A stretch of 39,258 nt of DNA. Source: Candidatus Aminicenantota bacterium (lineage in GTDB: Bacteria; Acidobacteriota; Aminicenantia; JAMOAD01). Location of the stretch: the NCBI GenBank assembly GCA_027067555.1, contig JAMOVU010000074.1:1-39258 (forward strand). Reading direction: 5' to 3'. Below are positions 22,590-32,028 of this stretch, piece by piece (positions within the stretch are counted from its first letter, which is position 1; every line of letters begins with the position of its first letter). The translations under genes and the position numbers were made by a program. Under the pieces are notes generated by a model. The model saw only the letters and a program-made list of their open reading frames with translations, searched no databases and was not told the origin of the DNA.

Positions 22590-24379
22590 AAATAAAAGGA
22601 TATTACGGTGTTTTTCTTGATATAAATCTTACCGCAGGTAAAATTGAGAAAATACCTGTGAGTGAAAATTTAATAGTAAACTATTTGGGAGGAAGAGGAT
22701 TCGGGGCAAAAATTTTGTATGATAACCTTAAACCCGGTACGGATCCATACGGAGAGGATAATCTCCTTATGTTTATGACTGGCCCTCTTTCAGGTTTTCC
22801 TGTCCCTTCAGCTTCAAGATTAACAGTTATTACAAAATCCCCTCACACATCTCCGGTGAAGAAAAAATATCCCCATTCATCCACTCTGAGTTATTCCAGT
22901 GTGGGAGGTTTTTTTGCTCCTGAGATTAAATTTGCCGGTTATGATGGAATTATTATAAGAGGTAAATCTCCATATCCTGTTTATCTTTATATAAAAAATG
23001 ATAAGGTTGAAATAAGAGATGCAAGGAAATTCTGGGGAATGGGAACAAATGAGTTTGATAAAAAAATAAAAGAAGAGTTTGATGATAAAAAGTTTCAAGT
23101 GATTTACATAGGTCCGTCGGGTGAAAATTTGGTTGAGTACTCAAGCGTTTTACACACAGCTTCAAGAGCTGCCGGGAGAGGAGGTGTTGGTGCTGTTATG
23201 GGTTCCAAAAAGCTTAAAGCAATTGCAGTAAGAGGAACAAAAATGCCTCCGGTGAGCAATCATAAGGATTTTGTGGAATTACTTGAAAAGCATAGGAAGA
23301 TTTTTAAAAGCTCGGGGCAAACATTAAACTGGAGGCTTAATGGGACTGCAGGAGCTTTGGTCTCATCAAGCAGAAGAGGTTCTCAGGCAGTAAAAAACTA
23401 CAGAGAGGGGACATTTAAGGAGATAGATAAAATAGGGGCTGAAGCCGCTCGAAAAAAGTACTGGGTCAAAAATTATGCTTGCTACACTTGTATGCTTGCA
23501 TGCAAAAAGAGTGGGGTTATTACCGACGGACCTTATGCGGGAATTTCCCACGATGGGCCCGAATATGAAACAGGGACAATGTTAGGAGCAAATCTTTTGG
23601 TGTCTGATCTTGCCGGGCTTTTAAAGGAGATCTTTGATGCTGACGATTATGGAGTAGATGCAATTTCAATAGGAAACACAATAGGGTTTTTAATGGAGGC
23701 TTATGAAAAGGGGTTAATTGACATAAAATTTCTTGATGGAATTGATCTTATATGGGGAAATGTTGATGCAATATTAAAAATGATGAAAAAGATTGTTCAC
23801 AGGGATGGCGTAGGAGAGCTTGCTTCACATGGAGTTAAATTTTTATCTGAAAAAATTGGAAAAGGCTCTTCTGAATTTGCAATTCATGTAAAAGGACATG
23901 AACTTGCCGCATGGAATGTTCATGTAAGCCCGAGAACAGGTATAAGTTATGCTACCTCCAACAGAGGAGCCTGTCATCTTAATGGTGGCAGCAAAAGAAG
24001 TCAGGATAGAGGCGCTCTTCTTGATTCATTGGGGATTTGCAGATTTGCATTTTTCGGATACAGGAATGATGGTATAAGAAACTTTATAAATGCGATAACC
24101 GGTATAGGTTATACTGAAGCGGATTTTCTCAAGGTAGGCGAAAGAATATTCAATACTGAAAAAATGTTTAATGTAAGGGAAGGGTTTGATATAAAAGATG
24201 ATGTTTTACCCGAAAGATTTTTTAAAGAGCCACTTTCCTATGGTGCGGGAAAGGGGAAGGTCCTTACAAAGGAAGGATTTTACAGAAAACTTTTACACAA
24301 TTATTATATAGAAAGAGGCTGGGATCCCAAAACAAGCATACCTACAAAGTCAAAGTTAAAGGAGTTAGAGATAAGTTAA
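22586..24379 (+). CDS. Tungsten-type aldehyde:ferredoxin oxidoreductase family
   Basis: A 597-residue AOR-family protein carrying a tungsto-bispyranopterin and one 4Fe-4S cluster. Cluster ligands Cys299, Cys302 and Cys306 lie in CYTCMLACKK, with Cys485 in LGICRF. Pterin-binding segments include GPLSGFPVPSASRL and GPEYETGTMLGANL, and VDAISIGNTIGFLMEA is well kept. The family oxidises aldehydes or aryl carboxyl substrates; the YdhV-like subgroup has no settled substrate. It is coupled to the four-cluster ferredoxin. Its last codons overlap the convergent hydrolase gene by 4 bases. Confidence 0.93.
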   Translation: MKIKGYYGVFLDINLTAGKIEKIPVSENLIVNYLGGRGFGAKILYDNLKPGTDPYGEDNLLMFMTGPLSGFPVPSASRLTVITKSPHTSPVKKKYPHSSTLSYSSVGGFFAPEIKFAGYDGIIIRGKSPYPVYLYIKNDKVEIRDARKFWGMGTNEFDKKIKEEFDDKKFQVIYIGPSGENLVEYSSVLHTASRAAGRGGVGAVMGSKKLKAIAVRGTKMPPVSNHKDFVELLEKHRKIFKSSGQTLNWRLNGTAGALVSSSRRGSQAVKNYREGTFKEIDKIGAEAARKKYWVKNYACYTCMLACKKSGVITDGPYAGISHDGPEYETGTMLGANLLVSDLAGLLKEIFDADDYGVDAISIGNTIGFLMEAYEKGLIDIKFLDGIDLIWGNVDAILKMMKKIVHRDGVGELASHGVKFLSEKIGKGSSEFAIHVKGHELAAWNVHVSPRTGISYATSNRGACHLNGGSKRSQDRGALLDSLGICRFAFFGYRNDGIRNFINAITGIGYTEADFLKVGERIFNTEKMFNVREGFDIKDDVLPERFFKEPLSYGAGKGKVLTKEGFYRKLLHNYYIERGWDPKTSIPTKSKLKELEIS

Positions 24380-25236
24380 ATTTCTTTTGCCACAGCCCTT
24401 ACAAGAGAATATAAATTTAGCATAAAAGTTTCCATTGGTTGATCTATTGCATCCTCTTTTTTGAAGATTTTAAGAAGAAAATTGTTTACAATTGAATCTT
24501 CATTATCTCCCTTTAATAGAAGCTCTTTTATTTTTTCTCCGATTTCTAATGTTTTCTCATAGGATTTTTTTAAAAATTCTTTTGCCTTTTTACCTTCAAC
24601 CGGTCTGTTATGGGGAAGTGCCAATATATTAACTTCAAGTTCACTTAATCTTTTAAGTGAATTTATGTAAGTTGAATAGTTTGAAAAGAAAAGAGGTTTA
24701 ATTTTGCCGTTTTTTTCAAAAATACCCACTGCATCGCCGGGAAAGAGTATTCTCTTCTCTTTATCATAAAATGAAATTGAGCACTTTGTATGTCCGGGAG
24801 TTTCAAAAATAGTAAATTCAAAATTTCCATTTGAAATTAAATCTCCTTCCTTTAAAATTTTATCAACTTTTAATGTTTCGTAATTATCATATTTAAACTC
24901 TTTTCCTGCCTCAGCTCTGTTCATCTCCTTTATAAAAGCTCTCGCCTTTTCCTTTGAAAAAATGGAGGCTGCTCTTTCCGATGCCCAAACCTCGATTTTA
25001 GGAAAAATTTCTTTTAACATTGGAATTCCACCACAGTGGTCATAATGGGAATGGGTTAATAAAACATAATCCAAATTCTCTCCATCTTTGAGATTTTTCT
25101 CTAAAAAATCGTTTAATTTTTTAGTTCTATTCAAAGTGGCACTATCAACTAAAATGTTTTTTTCACCTTTTAAAAGATAAAAGGAAAAGGAGCTATCTCC
25201 TCCGTAATAAAAGTCTTTCATTATTTCTCTTTCCAT
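24376..25236 (-). CDS. Metallo-beta-lactamase-fold hydrolase
   Basis: A 286-residue protein with the zinc motif HSHYDHCGG at about residues 61-69, a His in ETPGHTKCS, an Asp in FPGDAVG, and a final His in LPHNRP. This is the glyoxalase II-like layout of the superfamily. No extra flavodoxin or RNA-processing domain is present. AAGGAG stands upstream of the ATG at 25236. It is the last gene of the mglA-mltD-comM operon, 14 bases behind comM. Substrate unknown; thioester hydrolysis is a reasonable guess. Confidence 0.85.
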   Translation of the reverse strand: MEREIMKDFYYGGDSSFSFYLLKGEKNILVDSATLNRTKKLNDFLEKNLKDGENLDYVLLTHSHYDHCGGIPMLKEIFPKIEVWASERAASIFSKEKARAFIKEMNRAEAGKEFKYDNYETLKVDKILKEGDLISNGNFEFTIFETPGHTKCSISFYDKEKRILFPGDAVGIFEKNGKIKPLFFSNYSTYINSLKRLSELEVNILALPHNRPVEGKKAKEFLKKSYEKTLEIGEKIKELLLKGDNEDSIVNNFLLKIFKKEDAIDQPMETFMLNLYSLVRAVAKEI

Positions 25237-25250
25237 TTCTTACTCCTTCT

Positions 25251-26753
25251 TCAAAATAATAAAGAGTCTTCGTAAATTCTGTATTGAATAGCCTCTGCAA
25301 TGTGAGACTCTTCAATTTTATCCGCGCCTTCAAGATCAGCAATTGTTCTTGAGAGTTTTAATATTTTATCATAAGATCTTGCGGAAAGTTTAAATTTTTC
25401 TACGGAAAAATCAAGAAGTTTTTGTGATGAATTATTTAACTCTATGTGTTTTTTTATCTCTTTTTTGCTCATATCAGAATTTGTTTTAAGAGGTGTTCCA
25501 AACCTTTTTCTTTGAATTTCTCTTGCGAATTCCACTCTCTCTCTTATTTCAGAAGAGCTCTCCCTCTTCTTTTCCGAGCGAATCTCATTGATTGGCACAC
25601 GTGGAACTTCCACTATTATGTCTATTCTATCCAGAAGTGGCTTTGAGAGTCTTGTGTAATATCTTTTTCTTATGTAATGCGGGCATTCCTCTCCGGAAAC
25701 GGTATCAGTACAGGGATTCATTGCTCCTATTAAGATAAAGTTTGCAGGAAATATCACACTTGATGATGCTCTTACAATTTGTACTTTTTTATCTTCAAGA
25801 GGCTGTCTTAAAACCTCAAGAGCACTTCTTTTAAATTCAGGGAATTCATCTAAAAACAGAACTCCATTGTGAGCAAGACTTACTTCGCCGGGGGAAGGAG
25901 GCTGTCCTCCGCCAATAAGGCCAACATCGGATATTGTATGGTGTGGGGCTCTAAATGGTCTTCTTTTAATCACAGGCATTTTTTTATTTAATTTTTTTGC
26001 AATACTGTAAATTCTTGTTGTTTCTATTATTTCCTCAGATGACATCTTTGGTAAAATTGTCGGGATTCTCTTTGCAAGCATTGATTTGCCGGATCCCGGT
26101 GGTCCAACCATGAGAACATTATGGCCACCGGCTGCAGAGATTTCAAGAGCTCTCTTTACATGATACTGCCCGACTACCTCTGAAAAATCAACTTCATAAT
26201 CAGGAGAAAGGTCTATTTGTATCTCTGTTGTATTTTCAGGATAAAATTCTCCATTTAAAAAGCTCACGACTTCTTTAATATTATTGAATGCCAATACCTT
26301 CAAATCTTTAATTAAAAGGGCTTCTCTTAGGTTTTCTTTTGGTATTATGAGTGTTTTATTCTTTTTTTTAGCAAAAATTGCTGCAGAAAGTGTCCCTATA
26401 ACACCTCTTAACTTTCCTTCGAGAGATAATTCTCCCATTAAAAAATAATTATTAATGTTTTCTTTTTTTATTAATCCCTGCTCTAATAAAAGGGATATTG
26501 CAATCGGGAGGTCAAAATGTGCCCCGCTCTTTTTTACACCTGCGGGTGCAAGGTTTACAACTATTTTTTTTAAGCGAGGACTCCATCCATTGTTTTTTAA
26601 TACGGAGTTAACTCTATCTCTGCTCTCTTTTACCATTGCTTCGGGAAGTCCAACTATATTAAATTGAGGGACACCTTTTGAGATATCCGCCTCTATTATA
26701 ACTTCTTCGGCTTCAATGCCTACAAAATAACAGCTTAAAACCGATGAAGGCAT
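25251..26753 (-). CDS. comM: ComM/YifB AAA+ helicase (Mg-chelatase-like)
   Basis: A 500-residue ComM/YifB protein. The N-terminal ChlI-type domain begins with SSVLSCYFVGIEAEEV and contains FNIVGLPEAMVKESRDRV and NLAPAGVKKSGAHFDLPIA. The AAA+ core has Walker A GPPGSGKSMLAKR (about residues 217-229), Walker B LFLDEFPEF, and RAPHHTISD. A zinc-like segment (CTDTVSGEECPHY) follows. ComM drives branch migration during natural transformation. The start is one base after the MltD stop. Confidence 0.95.
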   Translation of the reverse strand: MPSSVLSCYFVGIEAEEVIIEADISKGVPQFNIVGLPEAMVKESRDRVNSVLKNNGWSPRLKKIVVNLAPAGVKKSGAHFDLPIAISLLLEQGLIKKENINNYFLMGELSLEGKLRGVIGTLSAAIFAKKKNKTLIIPKENLREALLIKDLKVLAFNNIKEVVSFLNGEFYPENTTEIQIDLSPDYEVDFSEVVGQYHVKRALEISAAGGHNVLMVGPPGSGKSMLAKRIPTILPKMSSEEIIETTRIYSIAKKLNKKMPVIKRRPFRAPHHTISDVGLIGGGQPPSPGEVSLAHNGVLFLDEFPEFKRSALEVLRQPLEDKKVQIVRASSSVIFPANFILIGAMNPCTDTVSGEECPHYIRKRYYTRLSKPLLDRIDIIVEVPRVPINEIRSEKKRESSSEIRERVEFAREIQRKRFGTPLKTNSDMSKKEIKKHIELNNSSQKLLDFSVEKFKLSARSYDKILKLSRTIADLEGADKIEESHIAEAIQYRIYEDSLLF

Positions 26754-26754
26754 C

Positions 26755-28332
26755 TTACCCCCTGTAAATTATTAGTTTATCTCCCGGGAAAATTCGGTTT
26801 CCTCTTAAATGGTTCCACTGTTTAATTTTTTTAACCGGGATATTGTATTCCCTTGAAATTTTGTAAAGGGTATCACCCTTTTTAACTTTATAATAAAAAG
26901 ATTTTTTATTAAGCTTTTTATAGACAATTCTGTTTTTTCTATATGAATTTCTACTTCCATAAGAATAAGTTCCAGGAGAAGGTATAAGTAAAATTCTACC
27001 CGGCCTTATTAGATTTGATCTGAGGTTATTGTAAATTTTAATTGACTTTACTGAGACACTATATTTTCTGGCTATAGAGTAAAGACTTTCCCCTCTCCTT
27101 ATTCTATGCTCTATCCATCTTATTCTTTTTTTAACTGGAAGAGATTTGAGAGTGAAAACTTTTTCATCGGGTATTTCTGCGGGGACTTTTAATTCATAAT
27201 GTTTTAAAAAATAGGGAGTTATAGGTCTTAATAATTCTGGATTGTATTTTTTTAATGTGTAATAATCAATCCCAAGCCTTTTTGCAGCAATCCTGAGATC
27301 AATGGGAGAAGGTACCAATATTTTTTTATAAGATAGAGGCTCATCTCTATCCACCTTTATATTAAATCTTTGAGGATCCTTTGTAATTATCACAAGAGCA
27401 ATAAATGCCGGAATATAATTTTTTGTTTCTCTCTTCAAATATCTTGTTCGTTGAAGGTCCCAAAAGCTGTTTCCCCTTACTCTCCTCAACGCTCTGTCGA
27501 CCTTCCCTTCGCCTGCATCATAGGCTGCAAGGGCAAGATACCAATCATTGTATTTTGTGTAGAGATGTTTTAATAATTTTGCCGCGGCTTCGGTTGCCTT
27601 TTCAGGGTTATATCTTTCATCTATCCACCAGTTTACTTTTAAACCGAAAAGCAGGGCTGTTCCTCTCATAAATTGCCAGAGCCCTTTTGCCCTTGCTCTT
27701 GACACAGCTTTTATCTTATAGTTGCTTTCAAGAAGAGGTAAAACCGCAAGCTCTTCTGGAATATTATATTTTTTCAAAATCCTTAAAATCATGGGGAGAT
27801 ATTTACCCGATCTTCTTATTCCCATTTCCAGAGAAGCTTTTCTTTTTTCACTGTACACTTTTATGAATTTTGCAACATAGCTATTCATCACAACGGGAAT
27901 TCCGTATTTTATCTTTTTAACCTCTTCTTCCACTTCTTTTTCAATCTTTTTTGCTTCTGTTTTTGTTATGGATGGAAGATTCGTATTATTCATCAATAAA
28001 TCTGCATTATCTGGTTCTTCTATGGAATCCTCAATATCAGCAGCCTTTGTAACAATTAGGTTAAAGTATTCTCTGTATTTTTTGTTTTGTTTGATTTCTT
28101 TCGGAGCATCTATAAATACATTTACAGCATCGTCTAACAAGTTTCTTCCTTCTTCTATCTTCCCCTCTGCAAAGGACCGTTGAGCTTTTCCTAACATTTC
28201 CTTTGCATCGGAAAGTAAAACCTCTATTTCGTTTTTTTCTACTTTATCGGGTCTTATTTTGACTTCTTTTAGGTAATTACAGCTGCTTAAAAAAAGAACT
28301 GCTATAATAAAAATGATTTTTAGATTTTTCAT
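26755..28332 (-). CDS. mltD: MltD-like lytic transglycosylase lipoprotein with LysM
   Basis: A 525-residue murein hydrolase. It has a lipobox LSSC (Cys18), a charged linker, an SLT domain at about 185-310 with catalytic Glu202 in LPLLESNYKIKAVS, then SRARAKGLWQFM and LALAAYDAGEGKV, and two C-terminal LysM domains (about 408-453 and 477-524) starting with RIRRGESLYSIA and KVKKGDTLYKIS. It cleaves glycan strands to 1,6-anhydro ends from the outer membrane. Its ATG overlaps the stop of the MglA-like gene. Confidence 0.93.
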   Translation of the reverse strand: MKNLKIIFIIAVLFLSSCNYLKEVKIRPDKVEKNEIEVLLSDAKEMLGKAQRSFAEGKIEEGRNLLDDAVNVFIDAPKEIKQNKKYREYFNLIVTKAADIEDSIEEPDNADLLMNNTNLPSITKTEAKKIEKEVEEEVKKIKYGIPVVMNSYVAKFIKVYSEKRKASLEMGIRRSGKYLPMILRILKKYNIPEELAVLPLLESNYKIKAVSRARAKGLWQFMRGTALLFGLKVNWWIDERYNPEKATEAAAKLLKHLYTKYNDWYLALAAYDAGEGKVDRALRRVRGNSFWDLQRTRYLKRETKNYIPAFIALVIITKDPQRFNIKVDRDEPLSYKKILVPSPIDLRIAAKRLGIDYYTLKKYNPELLRPITPYFLKHYELKVPAEIPDEKVFTLKSLPVKKRIRWIEHRIRRGESLYSIARKYSVSVKSIKIYNNLRSNLIRPGRILLIPSPGTYSYGSRNSYRKNRIVYKKLNKKSFYYKVKKGDTLYKISREYNIPVKKIKQWNHLRGNRIFPGDKLIIYRG

Positions 28333-29615
28333 TTGATATCTAATTCAATATTAAGTTTAAGAATTGCTCCATCTTTTATTTTTTCTTTTGATATTTTCCA
28401 TTTTTTTACTACCACACCCTCCGGTGTGCTAAACTCTAACCAGAGGTGTGATGATTCTTCCAAAAGTTTTTTGTTTATTGAAAATTTTAAGTTTTTTTCA
28501 ATAATATTTTTTGAAGAAGGTATTATTTCCTCTTGTTTAACAATTTCTTTGTTAGAAGACTCTTTTTGTTCTATTTTCTTACTTTCTTTTTTGGTCTGCT
28601 TTTTTTTACCTTTGCTTTTTCCCTTATCCTTTGTTTCTTCGCTTTTAATTTCATCCAATGGCATTTCTTTGATTTCAATATCCTCTATCTCTTCTATCTC
28701 CTCAATTTCCTCAATTTCCTCAATCTCCTCAATCTCTTCTATCTCTTGTTCTTTATCTTCTTCTACTCTTCCTTCTTCTATATTATTATTAATTACTTCT
28801 ATCGTCTCGTTTTCCTGTATCTCTTCTTCAATTTTTTCTATTTTTTCTTTATCTTCCGACTTTTCTTCAATTTTTTCTTTACTATCTTTTATCTCTCCTC
28901 CTTTTAATTCTTCTTTTATTTTATCTTTTTCCCTTATTTCTTCATTTAGCCTCTCTTCTTGTTTCTCCTTTCCTTTCTTTTTGAGCTCTTCTACCTCCTC
29001 TTCTATTATGCTTTTTTTCCCTCTTTCAACAATTATACTCTTTACTGAATCGAGAGTTAACTTTGTGATTTCCCTTAATGTTTCAAAAACACCTTTCCCT
29101 TCTATTGCAATTGATTCAAAGTATTTAAATCCGTATGGATTTAATTTTTTGTTTAGTGTCTCAACAGAAAGTACATTTTTTAAATCCCTTTTATTGTATT
29201 GAAAAACTATAGGAATATCCTTAATGGTTAGACCATAAACGGCTAAATTTTTTTCCATGTTTTTAAAACTTTCAATATTTGCTTCGAGGAGAGGTGCTTG
29301 GGAATCAACTACAAAAACTATCCCATCAACTCCCTTTAAGACAAGTTTTCGGGTACTATCATAATGAACCTGACCGGGAACCGTATATAATTGGATTTTT
29401 GTAGTTAAATCCATTATCTTTCCAACTTCCATTGGAAGCAAATCAAAGAAAAGTGTTCTTTCTGTATCTGTGTCAAGACTTACTAATTCTCCCCTAAAAC
29501 CCTTTTGCGTTTTCTTATAAATATAATATAAATTTGTAGTTTTTCCGCTCAAACCTGCGCCATAATAGACAATCTTTACACTTAGCTCTTTATTAGAATA
29601 ATTAATTAATACCAC
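28329..29615 (-). CDS. MglA-like GTPase with long acidic linker and C-terminal domain
   Basis: A 428-residue protein. Residues 1 to about 195 are an MglA-type small GTPase: N-terminal VLINYSNKELSVKIVYYG, P-loop GAGLSGKTT (19-27), switch segment YTVPGQVHY, and NKRD (near 132). MglA sets cell polarity and gliding or pilus direction. Residues about 200-365 are a low-complexity Glu/Lys/Ile tract with an (IEE)n run, then a compact domain (about 370-428) ending in VVVKKWKISKEKI that I do not recognise. Plain MglA is about 195 residues, so this is a fusion. The GTG start matches the family N-terminus. No MglB gene is adjacent. Confidence 0.88.
   Translation of the reverse strand: MVLINYSNKELSVKIVYYGAGLSGKTTNLYYIYKKTQKGFRGELVSLDTDTERTLFFDLLPMEVGKIMDLTTKIQLYTVPGQVHYDSTRKLVLKGVDGIVFVVDSQAPLLEANIESFKNMEKNLAVYGLTIKDIPIVFQYNKRDLKNVLSVETLNKKLNPYGFKYFESIAIEGKGVFETLREITKLTLDSVKSIIVERGKKSIIEEEVEELKKKGKEKQEERLNEEIREKDKIKEELKGGEIKDSKEKIEEKSEDKEKIEKIEEEIQENETIEVINNNIEEGRVEEDKEQEIEEIEEIEEIEEIEEIEEIEDIEIKEMPLDEIKSEETKDKGKSKGKKKQTKKESKKIEQKESSNKEIVKQEEIIPSSKNIIEKNLKFSINKKLLEESSHLWLEFSTPEGVVVKKWKISKEKIKDGAILKLNIELDIK
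28678..28749 (-). repeat. 9-bp tandem coding repeat (IEE units)
   Basis: Minus-strand units of ATTGAGGAA-type sequence repeat about seven times, encoding EEIEEIEEI. Codons vary between ATT/ATA and GAG/GAA, so the array is imperfect. It lies within the acidic linker of the MglA-like protein and could change length by slippage. Confidence 0.75.
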
Positions 29616-29624
29616 AGCACATTT

Positions 29625-29653
29625 AAAATACCAAAAAAAAGTTTTTGTGTCAA
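29625..29653 (-). promoter_or_regulatory. Promoter of the mglA-mltD-comM operon
   Basis: Minus strand: TTGACA (29653-29648), 17-base spacer, TATTTT (29630-29625) preceded by TGG (extended -10). The GTG start codon follows 9 bases later with no ribosome site, consistent with a leaderless or nearly leaderless message. Confidence 0.65.
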
Positions 29654-29718
29654 ATAATAGTTTATTGTTTTAGAAGTTTAAGAGCCCGCTTTTGTAAAAT
29701 TTCTTTTATTTATACTGT

Positions 29719-31330
29719 TTAACTAAAAAGTTCTGAGATTGTTTTAATAAGAGATTCAAATGAGAATGGTTTAGGGAGAAACTTAACATCTTCCGTTAAT
29801 TCATTTTTGTCTCTTAAATAACCATCGGTATAACCAGAGGTACAAATTATTTTCATATTTTTATACTTACTTTTTACTTTTCTTATTAATTCTCTTCCAT
29901 TCATCCTCGGCATTATTATATCTGTAATCATTAAATCAATTTCTTTTACAAATTCTTTTATCTTTTCATATCCTTCTTCTCCATCACTTGCAGAATAAAC
30001 CATACATCCAATACTTAAAAGAATTTCTTTTATAAATTCTCTTACATACTCTTCATCTTCTACTATGAGGACTTTTAAGCCTGTAAATTTTTGTGTTTTT
30101 ATCTGCTTCTCTTAAAATCAGACTTGAGTAACCCTTTATTACTGTTAACATATTGTTAAAATCATGAGCTATCCCTCCTGCAAAGGTCCCAATTGTGCTC
30201 ATCTTTTGAGCATGAAAAAGTTGCCTTTCCAATCTTTTTCTTTCAGTAATGTTGAAAATATAGGCAATAATTTTTGGTTTTTTATCTTTTTTTTCAATAA
30301 ACATATTTGAAAGAACAATTATTTCTTCTCCTTCATGAGTTTTCATAACAAGTTCTTTATTCTCTATTTTCATTTTCTCCTCCAATTCCTTTTTTATTTC
30401 ATCTGCTTCTTCTTTCTTTTGGAAAAGGTTCCAAAAATTTGTCTTTTTCAATTCTTTTAAATCCTTATATCCAAACATTTTGATAAAAGTTGAATTATGA
30501 TCAAGGATTTTTTCCTCTTTGCTTATTATTAAGACAGAGTTAATATCCATTTCGAAGAAATCTCTGTATTTTTTTGCTTTCTTTTAGCATAGAAACAACA
30601 TTTTCAAGTTCTTTTTGTCTCTGATTAAGATTTTCGAGCATATTTGTGAAGGAATCGTAGAGAGTTTTTATCTCAGTATTGAGGTGTTCATCTTTTTTTT
30701 TGTTCTATCTTTATATTCTTTCCTGATGATATAGTGCGAGCGATTTTTGTTAATGTAAGTATTGGATTTGTTATGTGTTTTTGTAATTTTAAGGCTAAAA
30801 TATAAGCTAAAATTACAACAAATGCAAAAATTATTATATCAAGAAACAAAATTCCTATTATTTCTTTTTTAAAAGGAGTTATATCTTCAACGAAGTATAT
30901 TTCTCCAATTTTTTATCATTGAAGAAGATTTCTTTATTAATATAAAGGAATTTTCTCCCTATTTTGTAGGAGTTCTTTTCGATTTTTATTGTTTTCCAAA
31001 AATCCTTATTGGAAAGATTGTAAGAAACAAAAATCTTTCCGTCAGACTTTATTAACACAGCTTCTTTGATGTTTCTTAATACTCTGAGTTTTTCTAAGAC
31101 AGCTTTTGCCCCTTTTTTATCTTCAAACACGAGAGGAGACACGAGATATTCAGCAAAAAGCTCTGCTTGGAGTAGAAAATTTTTTATAAGGGAATTTTTT
31201 GCAAGTTGTACTGCATAGTAGGAAGATATTAAAATTCCAAAAATTAGAGCAGTTATTGTTGTTAACAAGATATAAAAACTACCTGCTCTTTTATGGAAAG
31301 CTTTAGAAATTTCTTTTTTAGTGAATTCAT
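29719..31330 (-). pseudogene. Decayed hybrid sensor histidine kinase
   Basis: The parts of one protein can be followed across frames: ATG at 31330 (overlapping the YfiR stop), TM1 and a periplasmic sensor (LVSPLVFEDKKGAKAVLEKL, 31.1 kb), TM2 and HAMP (HITNPILTLTKIA), a coiled coil, PAS, the HisKA H-box [11 protein letters not shown], and a receiver domain ([13 protein letters not shown] through TSGYTDGYL and LPKPFS). Lesions: -1 in the T-run at 31314-31319, -1 at 30909-30914, +1 at 30693-30701, +1 at 30569-30575, and near 30090-30105 a deletion joining HisKA to the receiver out of frame, so the HATPase domain is gone. It cannot be a working kinase. Confidence 0.85.
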
Positions 31331-31875
31331 TTATTAACTACCTCACCAATATTGTAAAGTTTATAGCTCACTTTTACCATTGAATCTTTTAATCCTTTGT
31401 AGTTTAATTTGAATCTAATTCTATCTTCATGTAAATAAAAGCATATGTGTGCGCCGTATTCTATTAATGAATCATTGTCTCCCACAATTAGGATCGGAAA
31501 ATTTAGTGATAATTCTTTTATCATTTCTATCAGTTGATTATTAGTTAAAAAGAGGATAAAGCTTCTTTTTGCTTCCTTTAGAATTGAAGTGTTGTTACAT
31601 CTTAAAAACTTAATCTTTTTTTTTAAAATAGTGAGCTCTTCCAGTATCTTTTTAAATATCTTGTATCTATTTTCATCTCCCACAAAACATATATTAAAAT
31701 CTTTCTCTTTTTCTATTTTTTCTTTAGGCCACTCAACAAACATTGAAATTTTCCATAACATTACTGCTTTAACCTCATGTTCATTATAAAGAGCTTCGTA
31801 TCCTTTTTTGTTGGAATAAGAGTGTGAGAGAATAAATAAAAAAAGAGCTGTGACTATCGCTACTTTTTTTAACAT
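31327..31875 (-). CDS. YfiR-family (DUF4154) periplasmic protein
   Basis: A 182-residue protein with a signal peptide (KKVAIVTALFLFILSHSYS, cleavage near residue 21) and a YfiR/DUF4154 domain: VKAVMLWKISMFVEWPKE, FNICFVGDENRY, and the C-terminal ICFYLHEDRIRFKLNYKG ... VSYKLYNIGEVV. YfiR relatives regulate a membrane signalling partner from the periplasm. Such genes often lie between a TonB receptor and a hybrid kinase, as here. It is the only open gene of that trio, and its partners are wrecked, so it may be an orphan on the way to loss. A GAGG lies upstream of the ATG. Confidence 0.83.
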   Translation of the reverse strand: MLKKVAIVTALFLFILSHSYSNKKGYEALYNEHEVKAVMLWKISMFVEWPKEKIEKEKDFNICFVGDENRYKIFKKILEELTILKKKIKFLRCNNTSILKEAKRSFILFLTNNQLIEMIKELSLNFPILIVGDNDSLIEYGAHICFYLHEDRIRFKLNYKGLKDSMVKVSYKLYNIGEVVNK

Positions 31876-32028
31876 CTAAAAGCCTCTTTCTTTACACAAC
31901 ATATAAGAAATTTCTTAATTAGCCAGCAGATTGTAATTATTGGTAAAAGTCCTTCCCTTTCTTTATTCATATTGATTTTTTATGTATGTTGTTTGCAATA
32001 CAAATTTTATTGTCCACCTCCTACAAGC

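Noticed and set aside
28678-28749. Regular short repeats considered as CRISPR
   Set aside because: The 9-bp units have no spacers and lie in a coding frame.
28333-29202. Long + strand open frame (289 codons) rich in Ser-Ile repeats
   Set aside because: It is the complement of the Glu-rich MglA linker; the repeats are an echo of (IEE)n and there is no ribosome site or homology.
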